Of a stretch of 64,000 nt of DNA, positions 17,438 through 26,273 are shown piece by piece (position 1 is the first letter of the stretch; the number at the start of each line of letters is the position of its first letter). Below the pieces are notes generated by a model. That model saw nothing but the letters and a program-made list of their open reading frames with translations, searched no databases and had not been told where the DNA came from. The DNA lies in assembly GCF_008932295.1 (NCBI RefSeq), contig NZ_WBWA01000013.1, positions 1 through 64,000 on the forward strand, written 5' to 3'. Both the position numbers and the translations under genes were made by a program. The stretch comes from Brucella tritici. GTDB taxonomy: Bacteria; Pseudomonadota; Alphaproteobacteria; Rhizobiales; Rhizobiaceae.

Positions 17438-19303
17438 ATGGAAGCAATGAATTCGAACTCTTCGACAGAGGGCATCACGGCCCAATCCGCTAATTCCAAC
17501 CGCCGCACATGGGCGCTGTTTGGGTTGTTTTGGGTTGTGGTTTTCGTATTTGCTTTGTGGATTGTCGGCGATTTTGCGCGGGACAAAGCCATTCTGGCAT
17601 TGAGCGAGCAGACAAGGATCGATGCCAATCTCAACACTGCATTACTGCGTGCCGTTCTCGATAAACAGCGCGCCCTACCTCTGGTGCTTTCAAAGGACAG
17701 GGCACTTGAAGCAGCACTTCAGGACAAAACTTCCGCGACAATCGATCCTTTAAACGAGAAGCTGGAGACGTTGGCGAAAGGTACGCAGGCTGCCGTCATT
17801 TATCTAGTTGGCATGGATGGTATTGCAATTGCTGCGAGCAACTGGCGCGGACCGACCAGCTTCGTCGGCAACGATTACAAGTTCCGGCCCTATTTTCAGG
17901 AAGCGTTGAAGAATGGGGATGCCGAATATTTCGCACTCGGTAATGTCAGCAATCGTCCCGGCCTTTACATATCCCGTCGTATCGAGGGGCCGAACGGACC
18001 GCTGGGCGTGATCGTCGTCAAGCTGGAATTCGACCGTCTGGAGAGCGACTGGAACAATGCCGGACGACCGACATTCGTCACAGACGAGCGCAACATCGTT
18101 CTGATTACCAGTCTGTCGTCCTGGCGCTTCATGACCGTTGGTTCAATCGGTCAGGAACAACTCCAGTCCATCCGTGATAGCCTGCAGTTTGGTGAAGCAC
18201 CTCTCACCGCACTGCCGCTGACGGTTAAGTCAATCGGCAGCGGCGATGTTCTGCTGATCGATGCATTGCTGCCGGGTAACGCCCGCAACACAGACTTTCT
18301 CGCCATTCGTTCGTCCGTGCCATCCACTCCATGGCAGATGTACAGTCTCGCTCCAATCCGCCCGCAAATTACCGCAGCCATGCGTGAAGCGCGTCTGTTT
18401 ACCTTGATTGTTCTGGCAACAGTTGCCACGGTTGCCGGACTTCTTTTGCGACGCAGGCAGAAAATCGCAGCACGCATTGCCGATGCCCAACGCACGCAAG
18501 CAGAACTGGAAGAGCGCGTGGAGGAGCGCACCCGCGATCTCAGCTTGGCGCGTGATCGTCTGCAGGCCGAAATCAGCGACCATCGTCGCACCGAAACAAT
18601 GCTGCAAGGCGTCCAGCAGGATCTTGTTCATGCCAACCGGCTTGCCATCATGGGCCAAGTTGCGGCTGGAGTAGCACATGAAATCAACCAGCCGATTGCA
18701 ACCATTCGCGCCTATGCTGACAATGCAAAAACTTTTATCAAACGGAAGCGCCTCTCCGATGCAACCGAGAATCTCGATGAAATCGCGGCACTGACAGACC
18801 GTATCGGCACAATCACAGGTGACCTTAAAGCACTCGCCCGAAAGGGCCGCTCTCCTTCAGAGCCGACTTCGCTCAGTCAGGTCATTTCAGGCGCGCTGAT
18901 ATTGTTACGAAGTCGGTTCTCCGGACGCATGGATCAGCTTGATATCGCGCTGCCGCCGTCCGAACTGCGCGTGACAGGCCAGTCCCTCCGACTTGAACAG
19001 GTTTTCATAAACCTATTCCAGAATGCGCTGGAAGCTGTTGATTTAAAAGAAAATGACGGACGAATAGAAGTTCGTACACAGGTGAATAACGATAAGGTCA
19101 TCATCACGGTCTCAGACAATGGACCCGGCATACCACAGCATATTCGCGACAATCTGTTTTCGCCATTCAATACATCGAAAGAAAAAGGGCTCGGCCTCGG
19201 TCTTGTGATCGTCAAGGAGATCATCACCGACTATGGCGGAACCATATCCGCCGAAAGCAGCACCGCAGGTACATCTTTCCGCATTGAATTGAGAAAAGTA
19301 TGA
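17438..19303 (+). CDS. dctB: C4-dicarboxylate sensor histidine kinase DctB
   Basis: A 621-residue membrane kinase. TM1 ([20 protein letters not shown], about residues 25-45) and TM2 (near 325-340) flank a double-Cache periplasmic sensor. A coiled coil ([20 protein letters not shown]) follows. The dimerisation/H-box has H414 in [19 protein letters not shown]. The ATPase domain shows N-box [14 protein letters not shown] and [15 protein letters not shown] at 17438 is used; ATG at 17447 is possible. It should phosphorylate the adjacent DctD when dicarboxylate is present, usually through interaction with DctA. The stop overlaps dctD. Confidence 0.93.
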   Translation: MEAMNSNSSTEGITAQSANSNRRTWALFGLFWVVVFVFALWIVGDFARDKAILALSEQTRIDANLNTALLRAVLDKQRALPLVLSKDRALEAALQDKTSATIDPLNEKLETLAKGTQAAVIYLVGMDGIAIAASNWRGPTSFVGNDYKFRPYFQEALKNGDAEYFALGNVSNRPGLYISRRIEGPNGPLGVIVVKLEFDRLESDWNNAGRPTFVTDERNIVLITSLSSWRFMTVGSIGQEQLQSIRDSLQFGEAPLTALPLTVKSIGSGDVLLIDALLPGNARNTDFLAIRSSVPSTPWQMYSLAPIRPQITAAMREARLFTLIVLATVATVAGLLLRRRQKIAARIADAQRTQAELEERVEERTRDLSLARDRLQAEISDHRRTETMLQGVQQDLVHANRLAIMGQVAAGVAHEINQPIATIRAYADNAKTFIKRKRLSDATENLDEIAALTDRIGTITGDLKALARKGRSPSEPTSLSQVISGALILLRSRFSGRMDQLDIALPPSELRVTGQSLRLEQVFINLFQNALEAVDLKENDGRIEVRTQVNNDKVIITVSDNGPGIPQHIRDNLFSPFNTSKEKGLGLGLVIVKEIITDYGGTISAESSTAGTSFRIELRKV

Positions 19304-20652
19304 TGGACAAGTCCCTTTCCGTTATTCTCGTCGACGATGACAAGGCGCTGCGTCGCGCCACCCGTCAAACGCTCGAACTGGCTGGTTTCGAAGTTGCCGA
19401 CTTTTCAAACGCTCTGGATGCTTTGAATAGCGTTACTTTTGAATATGATGGCGTTGTCGTTACCGATGTCCGCATGCAGCAGATCGACGGTCTCCAATTC
19501 TTTGCTCAGATCAAGGCCATCGACCCCGATTTGCCTGTAATCCTGATTACGGGCCACGGTGATATTCCCATGGCTGTGCAGGCCATTCAGGACGGCGCCT
19601 ATGATTTTATTGCCAAGCCCTTTGCAGCCGACAGGCTCGTACACAGCATCCGTCGCGCATGGGAAAAACGCCAGTTGATCTTGGAAAACCGTGCCCTGCG
19701 CGAAGCCGCTGAGAATGTGGAGGGCGATCTACCGTTGATCGGCCAGACACCGGCGATGGAAAATCTGCGCCGAACCTTGCGCGATATAGCAGATACGGAT
19801 GTCGATGTGCTGGTGGCTGGTGAAACCGGTAGTGGCAAGGAAGTGGTCGCACAATTGCTGCACAACTGGGGCCGCCGCCGCAAAGGCAATTTCGTGGCAC
19901 TCAATTGTGGAGCCTTGCCCGAAACGGTGATTGAAAGTGAGCTGTTCGGTCATGAAGCAGGCGCCTTTACAGGTGCCCAGAAGAAGCGGCTCGGACGGAT
20001 TGAACACGCAAGCGGCGGCACTCTGTTTCTCGATGAAATCGAGAGCATGCCTGCAGCAACGCAAGTGAAGCTACTGCGCGTGCTTGAGATGCGCGAAATC
20101 ACGCCACTTGGCACGAATGAGGTTCGCCCGCTCGACCTGCGGGTTGTGGCAGCGGCAAAGATAGACCTCGGCGACCCGACCCAAAGAGGCGACTTTCGTG
20201 AAGACCTCTATTACCGGTTGAATGTCGTCACGCTTTCCATCCCACCGCTAAGAGAACGGCGGGACGACATTCCGTTACTCTTCGCACATTTCCTGACGCG
20301 GGCGTCGAAGCGCTTCAATCGCGATGTACCTGCGATCGACGCCACCACGCACCGCCATCTTATGAGCCACAACTGGCCGGGAAATGTCCGCGAACTCGCA
20401 CATTTTGCCGACCGTGTTGCGCTTGGTATTGCAAAACCGGGACATTCGCCGCAATCCATGGCCAGCAGTCAAGAAGCGCTTCCAAAGCGGCTCGAGCGCT
20501 ACGAAGAAACGCTCATTCGCGAAACCCTTGCCGCGCATCATGGCAATGTTCAGGAAACGATTGAGGCGCTCGGTATTCCTCGAAAGACCTTTTACGATAA
20601 GATGCAGCGCCATGGCATAAATCGCGCGGACTACCGCGCCAATGGTGATTGA
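19300..20652 (+). CDS. dctD: Sigma-54-dependent response regulator DctD
   Basis: A 450-residue NtrC-class activator. The receiver has phospho-acceptor D56 (VVTDVRMQ). The AAA+ domain has Walker [13 protein letters not shown], the sigma-54 contact loop GAFTGAQ, and Walker [14 protein letters not shown]-terminal Fis-type HTH ends the protein ([20 protein letters not shown]). It overlaps dctB by four bases (ATGA). Together with the -24/-12 promoter at 17298-17313 this is a full dct control circuit. Confidence 0.94.
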   Translation: MMDKSLSVILVDDDKALRRATRQTLELAGFEVADFSNALDALNSVTFEYDGVVVTDVRMQQIDGLQFFAQIKAIDPDLPVILITGHGDIPMAVQAIQDGAYDFIAKPFAADRLVHSIRRAWEKRQLILENRALREAAENVEGDLPLIGQTPAMENLRRTLRDIADTDVDVLVAGETGSGKEVVAQLLHNWGRRRKGNFVALNCGALPETVIESELFGHEAGAFTGAQKKRLGRIEHASGGTLFLDEIESMPAATQVKLLRVLEMREITPLGTNEVRPLDLRVVAAAKIDLGDPTQRGDFREDLYYRLNVVTLSIPPLRERRDDIPLLFAHFLTRASKRFNRDVPAIDATTHRHLMSHNWPGNVRELAHFADRVALGIAKPGHSPQSMASSQEALPKRLERYEETLIRETLAAHHGNVQETIEALGIPRKTFYDKMQRHGINRADYRANGD

Positions 20653-20684
20653 AGTTCATCCGCCATTTGTCTGGGAGGACCACG

Positions 20685-21338
20685 ATGACCTTGAAACTCT
20701 ACCTTCACCCCTTTTCGTCATACTGCCAGAAAGCAATAACAGCCTTCTATGAAAAGGACATAGCTTTCGAAGCAAGAATACTGGACGGCACAGAACCAGT
20801 GGCCAGCGAGTTCACCTCACTTTGGCCCTTCGGTAAATTTCCTGTGCTAACGGACCATGGAAAACTGGTGTTTGAGGCGACGGGCATCATTGAATATCTA
20901 GAAGCCACCTACCCGCATACCAGACGGCTGATCCCATCAAACCCGTTGGTCAGCGCGGACGTTAGAATGTGGGATCGCTTCTTTGATAATTACATAAACT
21001 ACCCACAACAACGCCTCGTTTACATTGCACTTGGTCGTGAACATGACGACGGTGGTGACCGCTGGCGGGCGGCGTTCGATACAGCCTACGCATTTCTGGA
21101 TCGGCACATGGCGGGGCGTGAATGGGTCTCCGGCGACAATTTCAGTCTTGCCGACTGTGCTGCGGCACCTTCTCTGCTCTATGCAGACTGGACTTATGCC
21201 ATTCCCGAAAAATTCGCCAATGTGTGGGCGTATCGCAAACGCCTGCTTGCGCGACCAAGCTATGCACGCGCGCTGGATGAGGCGCGACCGTTTCGTCGTC
21301 TTTTTCCATTGGGTGCACCCGAAGAAGGCAGAGACTGA
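20685..21338 (+). CDS. Glutathione S-transferase family protein
   Basis: A 217-residue GST. The thioredoxin-like N-terminal domain (LKLYLHPFSSYCQKAITAFY) has Ser/Tyr/Cys where the catalytic residue lies. FPVLTDHGKLVFEATGIIEY contacts glutathione. An all-helical C-terminal domain follows (FSLADCAAAPSLLYADW). The frame opens at 20649, but GGGAGG before ATG 20685 sets the start. It lies 32 bases after dctD and may be read through from it. Substrate unknown. Confidence 0.88.
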   Translation: MTLKLYLHPFSSYCQKAITAFYEKDIAFEARILDGTEPVASEFTSLWPFGKFPVLTDHGKLVFEATGIIEYLEATYPHTRRLIPSNPLVSADVRMWDRFFDNYINYPQQRLVYIALGREHDDGGDRWRAAFDTAYAFLDRHMAGREWVSGDNFSLADCAAAPSLLYADWTYAIPEKFANVWAYRKRLLARPSYARALDEARPFRRLFPLGAPEEGRD

Positions 21339-21361
21339 GAAGCCAGCCCCTTCAGATTGGC

Positions 21362-21712
21362 CTACAGGGATTGCATGAACTCATGCAGAACCACAGCTTG
21401 GTTGTGCTCTTCGTCCCGCGCACCATATAGAAGCGTCAGCCGGCCACCCTTTGCCTTCGCAATCAAATCCTTGAGCGCTGGCTTGTTTCCTTCAAGCTCC
21501 TCGCGATATTTTTCCTGAAATTCATTCCATCTGGCAGGGTCGTGGCCAAACCATTTACGAAGATCAGTCGATGGAGCCACGTCCTTGGCCCAGAGGTCTA
21601 TATCTGCCTTTTCCTTCGTCATGCCACGCGGCCAGACCCTGTCCACGAGGACACGATAGCCGTCATCCGCCGAAGGAGCTTCATAAATCCGCTTCAAGTC
21701 AATCGTCGTCAT
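21362..21712 (-). CDS. DUF488 family protein
   Basis: A 116-residue cytoplasmic protein with the family pattern RVLVDRVWPRGMTKEKADID, LWAKDVAPSTDLRKWFGHDP and RLTLLYGARDEEHNQAVVL. GAGGAG precedes the ATG. Function unknown; the family is widespread and usually monocistronic, as here. Confidence 0.88.
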   Translation of the reverse strand: MTTIDLKRIYEAPSADDGYRVLVDRVWPRGMTKEKADIDLWAKDVAPSTDLRKWFGHDPARWNEFQEKYREELEGNKPALKDLIAKAKGGRLTLLYGARDEEHNQAVVLHEFMQSL

Positions 21713-21792
21713 AGGAATGGCTCCTCAGTACCCTGTTGACACATATGGCGAAGCAAAAGCCTTCGACAAGTCAACTTAAAAGAACGCGAAAG

Positions 21793-21844
21793 AAAAAGGC
21801 CGCTGCACATCAGACATTTCATGTCCGACAGGCAACGGCCTTTT
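21793..21844. terminator. Terminator after the Asr-like gene
   Basis: Stem AAAAGGCCG (21794-21802) with CGGCCTTTT (21836-21844) around a 33-base loop. Flanking A- and T-runs let it work in either orientation. It lies 55 bases downstream of the minus-strand small secreted protein gene. Confidence 0.7.
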
Positions 21845-21899
21845 GATTGCGAATACCGGACTGCGAGGGAGCCGCCGGTTATCGCACGAAACGGAAAAC

Positions 21900-22109
21900 T
21901 TAATTCTTCTTGGCCGGAGCGGCCTTCTTGTGCGACTTCTTCGCAGTGTGATGCTTCTTGTGAGCTGTATGCTTCTTCGCATGATGCTTGGCGGTGGTCG
22001 TGTGAGCCGCAGCAGCCGGAGCAGCGTTAGCAGCGCTTGCCGTCAGGACAGGAGCAGACAGGCCCAGAACAACAGCCATTCCAAGAGCAGAAATAAGGGA
22101 CTTCTTCAT
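21900..22109 (-). CDS. Small secreted His/Lys/Ala-rich protein, acid-shock (Asr)-like
   Basis: A 69-residue protein: signal peptide MKKSLISALGMAVVLGLSAP to about residue 28, then a mature part made almost only of Ala, Thr, His and Lys (HHAKKHTAHKKHHTAKK, then SHKKAAPAKK). A frame from TTG at 22124 exists, but ATG at 22109 after GAGG is the better start. Composition and layout recall the E. coli acid-shock protein Asr, whose basic tail is thought to buffer protons or shield periplasmic proteins. This is a similarity of character, not proven homology. It shares an operon with the gene at 22121-22519 (11-base gap) and faces an OmpR-type system. Confidence 0.75.
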   Translation of the reverse strand: MKKSLISALGMAVVLGLSAPVLTASAANAAPAAAAHTTTAKHHAKKHTAHKKHHTAKKSHKKAAPAKKN

Positions 22110-22120
22110 TTTCCGGTTCC

Positions 22121-22519
22121 TCAATTGGGTTTTCCGTTCGGGGTCTTCCCCGCCGGAGGTAAAACAATTTCCTGTCCGCCTGTATCGGCCATGTCAGGTT
22201 TGCCCCCTAGAAGCTTGAGGGCCTCGGCATAGGCTCGCAGGCCCTGTGCCTCTCTTCTGCTTGCGCAGAATTTCATCCCCCTCTTCTGCAAGGTCTCCGC
22301 CTGACGAGCCTGCCGAGTTTCGACACGACCGGAAAGTGCGGTTTGCAGTTGATGCTGAAGCCTGTCACACCGTTCGCTGCGTGTTACGAGTTGCGCTGCC
22401 ATTGCTCCGTTGGGAAGCGGAAAGGACAGCAGACCCGCTAGACAAAGTGTTGAAAGAAACGCTTTCGCAGATGTTTTCGATATAAAAATCGAGTTGAACA
22501 TACGAATTCGATCTTTCAT
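22121..22519 (-). CDS. Hypothetical secreted protein, 132 residues
   Basis: Not assigned to a family. After a basic N-terminus, a hydrophobic stretch (AFLSTLCLAGLLSFPLP, then NGAMAA) looks like a signal peptide cleaved near residue 41. The mature part is helical and charged, with two Cys (SERCDRL and KFCASRR) that could form a disulphide. Its end is Pro/Gly-rich. It is the first gene of the two-gene unit with the Asr-like protein and is divergent from the response regulator at 22710. An ATG at 22501 is an alternative start. Confidence 0.7.
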   Translation of the reverse strand: MKDRIRMFNSIFISKTSAKAFLSTLCLAGLLSFPLPNGAMAAQLVTRSERCDRLQHQLQTALSGRVETRQARQAETLQKRGMKFCASRREAQGLRAYAEALKLLGGKPDMADTGGQEIVLPPAGKTPNGKPN

Positions 22520-22558
22520 TGGGCTTCAGTTTCTTCAGCGAGACCGTTATTGCACGCC

Positions 22559-22598
22559 TTGTTTGCCCTTGTTTTTCGCATCTGTTGCAATTTGTTTC
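22559..22598. promoter_or_regulatory. Tandem TTGTTT repeats, candidate OmpR-type binding array
   Basis: TTGTTTG (22559), TTGTTTT (22569), the weaker CTGTTGC (22582) and TTGTTTC (22592) recur at 10-13 base steps. OmpR/PhoB-family regulators bind head-to-tail repeats with about 10-11 base periodicity. The array lies in the 190-base divergent region between the two secreted-protein genes and the two-component genes, so it may serve both. Confidence 0.45.
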
Positions 22599-22709
22599 TG
22601 AATTGTAGCGCCATGCAAATGCCGGTTGAAAACCAAAGCTTCAGGCTTTTTATCGTCGCAATCCGGGCGCTACTATCAGGAGACTTTTAGCTATTATGGA
22701 AGCTGCAAA

Positions 22710-23426
22710 TTGAAAGAAGACGCCCACGTTCTGATTGTCGATGACGACAAAGATATACGTGACCTTCTGCACGAATTTCTCAAGCGCCGTGGCATGCGCG
22801 TTTCCATCGCTCAGAACAGCGAGGAGATGCATGATGTAATGAGCCGCACGGCCATCGATCTGATCATTTTGGACGTCATGCTTCCCGGCAGAAGCGGCAT
22901 CGAAATATGTCAGGATATCCGCCGTCATTCGCGTGTTCCGATCATCATGCTGACGGCAATTGCTGATGCCGCCGACAAGATATTAGGCCTTGAGATCGGC
23001 GCCGATGACTATCTGGCAAAGCCGTTCGATCCGCGCGAGCTTCTTGCTCGTATCCGCGCTGTGCTCAGGCGCCTGGAAAACAACCGTGGTCCCAGCCGCC
23101 CCGTCACGCACAGCTACCGCTTCGCTGGCTGGACACTCGACTGCGCGCGCAGGCGTCTTACGTCTCCGTCCGACGTGCGCGTCGAACTGACCACGGCAGA
23201 GTTCAATATGCTTGAAGCTTTCGTCAAAAGTTCGCAACACATCCTTAGCCGTGATCAGTTGATGGAAATGGCCGGAAATCAGGCTGTTTACGGCTATGAT
23301 CGAAGCGTCGACATCCTAATCAGTCGACTGCGGCGCAAATTGAATGACGATCCTCGCTTCCCGAAACTGATCCTCACCATTCGCGGCGGCGGCTACCAGT
23401 TCGGCCATGAGGTCGAAATGGAATGA
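22710..23426 (+). CDS. OmpR-family response regulator
   Basis: A 238-residue regulator. The receiver has VLIVDDDKDIRDLL, phospho-acceptor D55 in LIILDVMLPGRSG, and LAKPFDPREL. A winged helix of the trans_reg_C type follows (AEFNMLEAFVKSSQHILSRD, DRSVDILISRLRRKL, IRGGGYQF). The frame is open from 22626, but that would add an unusual N-terminus. TTG at 22710, seven bases after GGAAG, gives the family length. The stop overlaps the kinase gene (ATGA). Confidence 0.88.
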   Translation: MKEDAHVLIVDDDKDIRDLLHEFLKRRGMRVSIAQNSEEMHDVMSRTAIDLIILDVMLPGRSGIEICQDIRRHSRVPIIMLTAIADAADKILGLEIGADDYLAKPFDPRELLARIRAVLRRLENNRGPSRPVTHSYRFAGWTLDCARRRLTSPSDVRVELTTAEFNMLEAFVKSSQHILSRDQLMEMAGNQAVYGYDRSVDILISRLRRKLNDDPRFPKLILTIRGGGYQFGHEVEME

Positions 23427-24838
23427 GGTTTCCCTTCCCTCGTTCCCTGCCAAGTTGGCTTCTCACAATTCTGATCAGCGGCCTCCTGATTACACAGATT
23501 GCTACGCTCTGGATTGTTTCGCAGGATCGCAAGGATGCGAACAATGCGCTGGAGCTGTTCCGTCTCAGCGAAAGAGCAACGGCTCTCGTCAAACTGCTCA
23601 GCACAACACCAGTCAGCGACTGGAACAGTCTTGCCACTCGCCTGACGAATTCCGGTCAGGGCATCACCATCACGACACAACCCGATGTGCCGACCGTGCT
23701 GGCCAGCGAAGATGACCTCGCTGAACTCGAAGACGTGCTTGTCGCGCGTCTGGCACGTTATGGCGTTATCGACGCCCGTATACGCCGCGATAAAGTTGCA
23801 CATGGATTCCGCGCCGCTTCGACACAAACCACCGACAACAGTGATATCGGCGATGTCGAAAAGCAGATCAACGATCTTGCAGCAACAACGAACTTGAGCG
23901 CGAGCCTGACTACCTCACTACAGTTCGGCGACGGGCGCTGGATGAACTTCGCGACACGGATCACACCGGCTGATCCGATCATCACGATCGAAACCATTCC
24001 TCTGTTTGCGCTTGTGGCGCTGAGCGTGGTTCTCGTGGCGATATGGGCGACCCGCCGTCTGACAGCACCCTATCGGGTGCTCGAACGCGCCGTGCACCGG
24101 ATTGGTGGCGACTTGAAAAGCGCGCCACTGCCTGAAGATGGAAGCCGTGAATATAAAGCTGCTGCGCAAGCCGTGAACACGATGCAATCGAAGCTGCTTG
24201 ATTATGTTGCTGAACGCGAACAGCTTGCGGCCGCTCTTGCGCATGACCTGCGCACCCCGCTCACACGCATTCGGCTTCGCCTGGCACTGGTCGAAGATGA
24301 AGTTCTGGCAAAGTCACTCGCCAAAGATCTCAATGATATTGAGGCGATTTCGCGTTCGGTAATCGACTTTGCGACATCCGAACTTGCCAATGAAAAGAGG
24401 GAGAAAATCGATCTCTGGTCGCTTCTCCTGTCCATTGCCGACAATTACCCGCAGGCAACGCTGGATGAGAGAAATTCCGACCGACTGGACGCTGTAGCCT
24501 ACTGCCAGCCTGTCTCGATCCAGCGCTGCATCACCAATCTGATTGATAATGCCCTTGCTTATGGTAGCAAGGCCAAACTCTCACTTCGGCAAGACAGTAA
24601 TGAGCTCGTGTTGCTTGTGAAGGATAATGGGCCGGGTATTCCTGAGAACCAGATCGAGGAAATGTTCAAGCCCTTCAACCGGGCAGACAAATCCAGAAAT
24701 CGGGACTCCGGCGGCTTCGGCCTTGGATTGACTATCGCCCGCAACGTGGCGCATGCTAACGCTGGTGAAATCTTTTTGAAGAACGATCCATCAGGCGGAC
24801 TGGTCGCCGAGTTACATCTGCCTGCCTGGCGGGAATAG
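23423..24838 (+). CDS. EnvZ/RstB-like sensor histidine kinase
   Basis: A 471-residue membrane kinase. TM1 (WLLTILISGLLITQIATLWI) is followed by a periplasmic sensor of about 140 residues and TM2 (LFALVALSVVLVAIWATRR). Then come a HAMP domain, an H-box with H274 (LAAALAHDLRTPLTRIRLRL), and an ATPase domain (DNALAYG, KDNGPGIP, GFGLGLTIARNV). The short periplasmic domain fits sensing of pH, osmolarity or envelope stress. Its neighbours, a basic acid-shock-like protein and another secreted protein, are the likely regulon. Confidence 0.87.
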   Translation: MRFPFPRSLPSWLLTILISGLLITQIATLWIVSQDRKDANNALELFRLSERATALVKLLSTTPVSDWNSLATRLTNSGQGITITTQPDVPTVLASEDDLAELEDVLVARLARYGVIDARIRRDKVAHGFRAASTQTTDNSDIGDVEKQINDLAATTNLSASLTTSLQFGDGRWMNFATRITPADPIITIETIPLFALVALSVVLVAIWATRRLTAPYRVLERAVHRIGGDLKSAPLPEDGSREYKAAAQAVNTMQSKLLDYVAEREQLAAALAHDLRTPLTRIRLRLALVEDEVLAKSLAKDLNDIEAISRSVIDFATSELANEKREKIDLWSLLLSIADNYPQATLDERNSDRLDAVAYCQPVSIQRCITNLIDNALAYGSKAKLSLRQDSNELVLLVKDNGPGIPENQIEEMFKPFNRADKSRNRDSGGFGLGLTIARNVAHANAGEIFLKNDPSGGLVAELHLPAWRE

Positions 24839-24866
24839 TCCCCGGAAGACCTGCCTCCGAGGACTA
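24836..24866. terminator. Convergent hairpin
   Basis: TAGTCC (24836-24841) pairs with GGACTA (24861-24866), extended inside by CGGA/TCCG. It includes the kinase stop codon and lies four bases before the end of doeD. There is no T-run, so its strength is doubtful. Confidence 0.45.
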
Positions 24867-24870
24867 TGGC

Positions 24871-26244
24871 TCAAGCAAAAACGGTGTCGATCGCCTTTTT
24901 CGTAGCTGCGACAACCTTGTCCGCCTCTTCAGACGTGAGGCAAAGCGGTGGCGCAAATCCCAGAATATCGCCTTCCGGCATGGCGCGTCCGATAACGTCG
25001 TTAGCCAGAAGCGCCGTTGAAACCTGTGCGCCGATCTTCAGCGACGGATCGAAAAACTTGCGATCATCACGATCTTCCACGAATTCGATTGCCGCCATCA
25101 GGCCCTCACCACGAATTTCGCCGACGTGCTTATGATCGCCAAGAGCGTCCTGCAATGCCTTACGGAAATAGGCGCCTGTGGAACCGGCATTTTCAACGAG
25201 CTTCAATTCGTCGATGAGCTTGAGATTGGCTACGCCTGCTGCAGCACAGATCGGATGGGCGGAATAGGTCCAGCCGTGACCGATTGGTCCCATCTTGTCC
25301 GATCCTCGAACCAGCACCTGCCACATCCGGTCCGATACAATCGAACCGGAAAGCGGTGCATAGGCCGAAGTCAGTCCCTTGGCGATGGTAATCAGATCGG
25401 GCTTCATGCCGTAGTGGTCGGAACCGAACATACTGCCAAGACGGCCGAATCCGGTAACGACCTCATCTGCAACAAGCAGAATATCGTAGCGGTCAAGAAC
25501 GGTTTGAATTTTCTGCCAATAGCCAGCGGGTGGCGGGACGATACCTCCGGTGCCCAGAACAGGCTCACCGATGAAGGCCGCGATCGTATCCTGGCCTTCT
25601 GCGAGGATCATTTCCTCAAGCTTGTCGGCGCAATGTTGTGAGAACTGCTCTTCACTCATAGAGCGATCTGCGCGGCGGAAGTAATACGGCGATTCCGTAT
25701 GCAAAACCGGTGCACGCGGCAGATCAAAGGCATTATGGAACGTCGCAAGACCGGTCATGCTGCCGGTCATCACGCCTGAACCGTGATATCCGCGCCAACG
25801 GGAAATGATCTTCTTCTTTTCCGGGCGGCCCAGAATATTATTGTAATACCAGATGAGCTTGATGTTGGTTTCGTTCGCATCCGAGCCAGATAAACCGAAG
25901 TAAACGCGGCTCATATGCTCTGGTGCGCGGTCGATGATCATCTTGGCGAGTGTGATCGATACTTCTGTGCCATGACCGACGTAAGCGTGATAATAGGCAA
26001 GTTTGCGCGCCTGCTCCGCAATTGCATCGGCGATTTCTGTCCGGCCATAACCAACATTGACGCAATAGAGGCCTGCGAAGGCATCTAGGCTCTTGCGACC
26101 GTTCACATCGGCAATATAAACGCCCTCGCCGCCTTCCAGCACGCGCGTCGGTGTTTCGCCCCGCGCATGCATACCCATATGAGTGGAGGGATGAAAGAAA
26201 TGATCCCGGTCCCAGGCGGTGAGTTCATTGCTATTGTTCAACAT
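24871..26244 (-). CDS. doeD: L-2,4-diaminobutyrate transaminase (class III aminotransferase)
   Basis: A 457-residue PLP enzyme of the class III (omega) aminotransferase family. It has the SGSDANETNIKLIWYYN region, YHGSGVMTGSMTG, the PLP-phosphate DEVVTGFGRLG, and the lysine in TIAKGLTSAYAPLSG. The frame is open to 26277, but ATG at 26244 follows AGGAAAGGA. Such enzymes transaminate GABA, polyamines, taurine or diaminobutyrate. The linked doeC, doeX and ectoine genes make 2,4-diaminobutyrate to aspartate semialdehyde the likely reaction. It is second in an operon after doeC (29-base gap). Confidence 0.82.
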   Translation of the reverse strand: MLNNSNELTAWDRDHFFHPSTHMGMHARGETPTRVLEGGEGVYIADVNGRKSLDAFAGLYCVNVGYGRTEIADAIAEQARKLAYYHAYVGHGTEVSITLAKMIIDRAPEHMSRVYFGLSGSDANETNIKLIWYYNNILGRPEKKKIISRWRGYHGSGVMTGSMTGLATFHNAFDLPRAPVLHTESPYYFRRADRSMSEEQFSQHCADKLEEMILAEGQDTIAAFIGEPVLGTGGIVPPPAGYWQKIQTVLDRYDILLVADEVVTGFGRLGSMFGSDHYGMKPDLITIAKGLTSAYAPLSGSIVSDRMWQVLVRGSDKMGPIGHGWTYSAHPICAAAGVANLKLIDELKLVENAGSTGAYFRKALQDALGDHKHVGEIRGEGLMAAIEFVEDRDDRKFFDPSLKIGAQVSTALLANDVIGRAMPEGDILGFAPPLCLTSEEADKVVAATKKAIDTVFA

Positions 26245-26273
26245 GGTTATGTTCCTTTCCTGTCGCCACGCTC

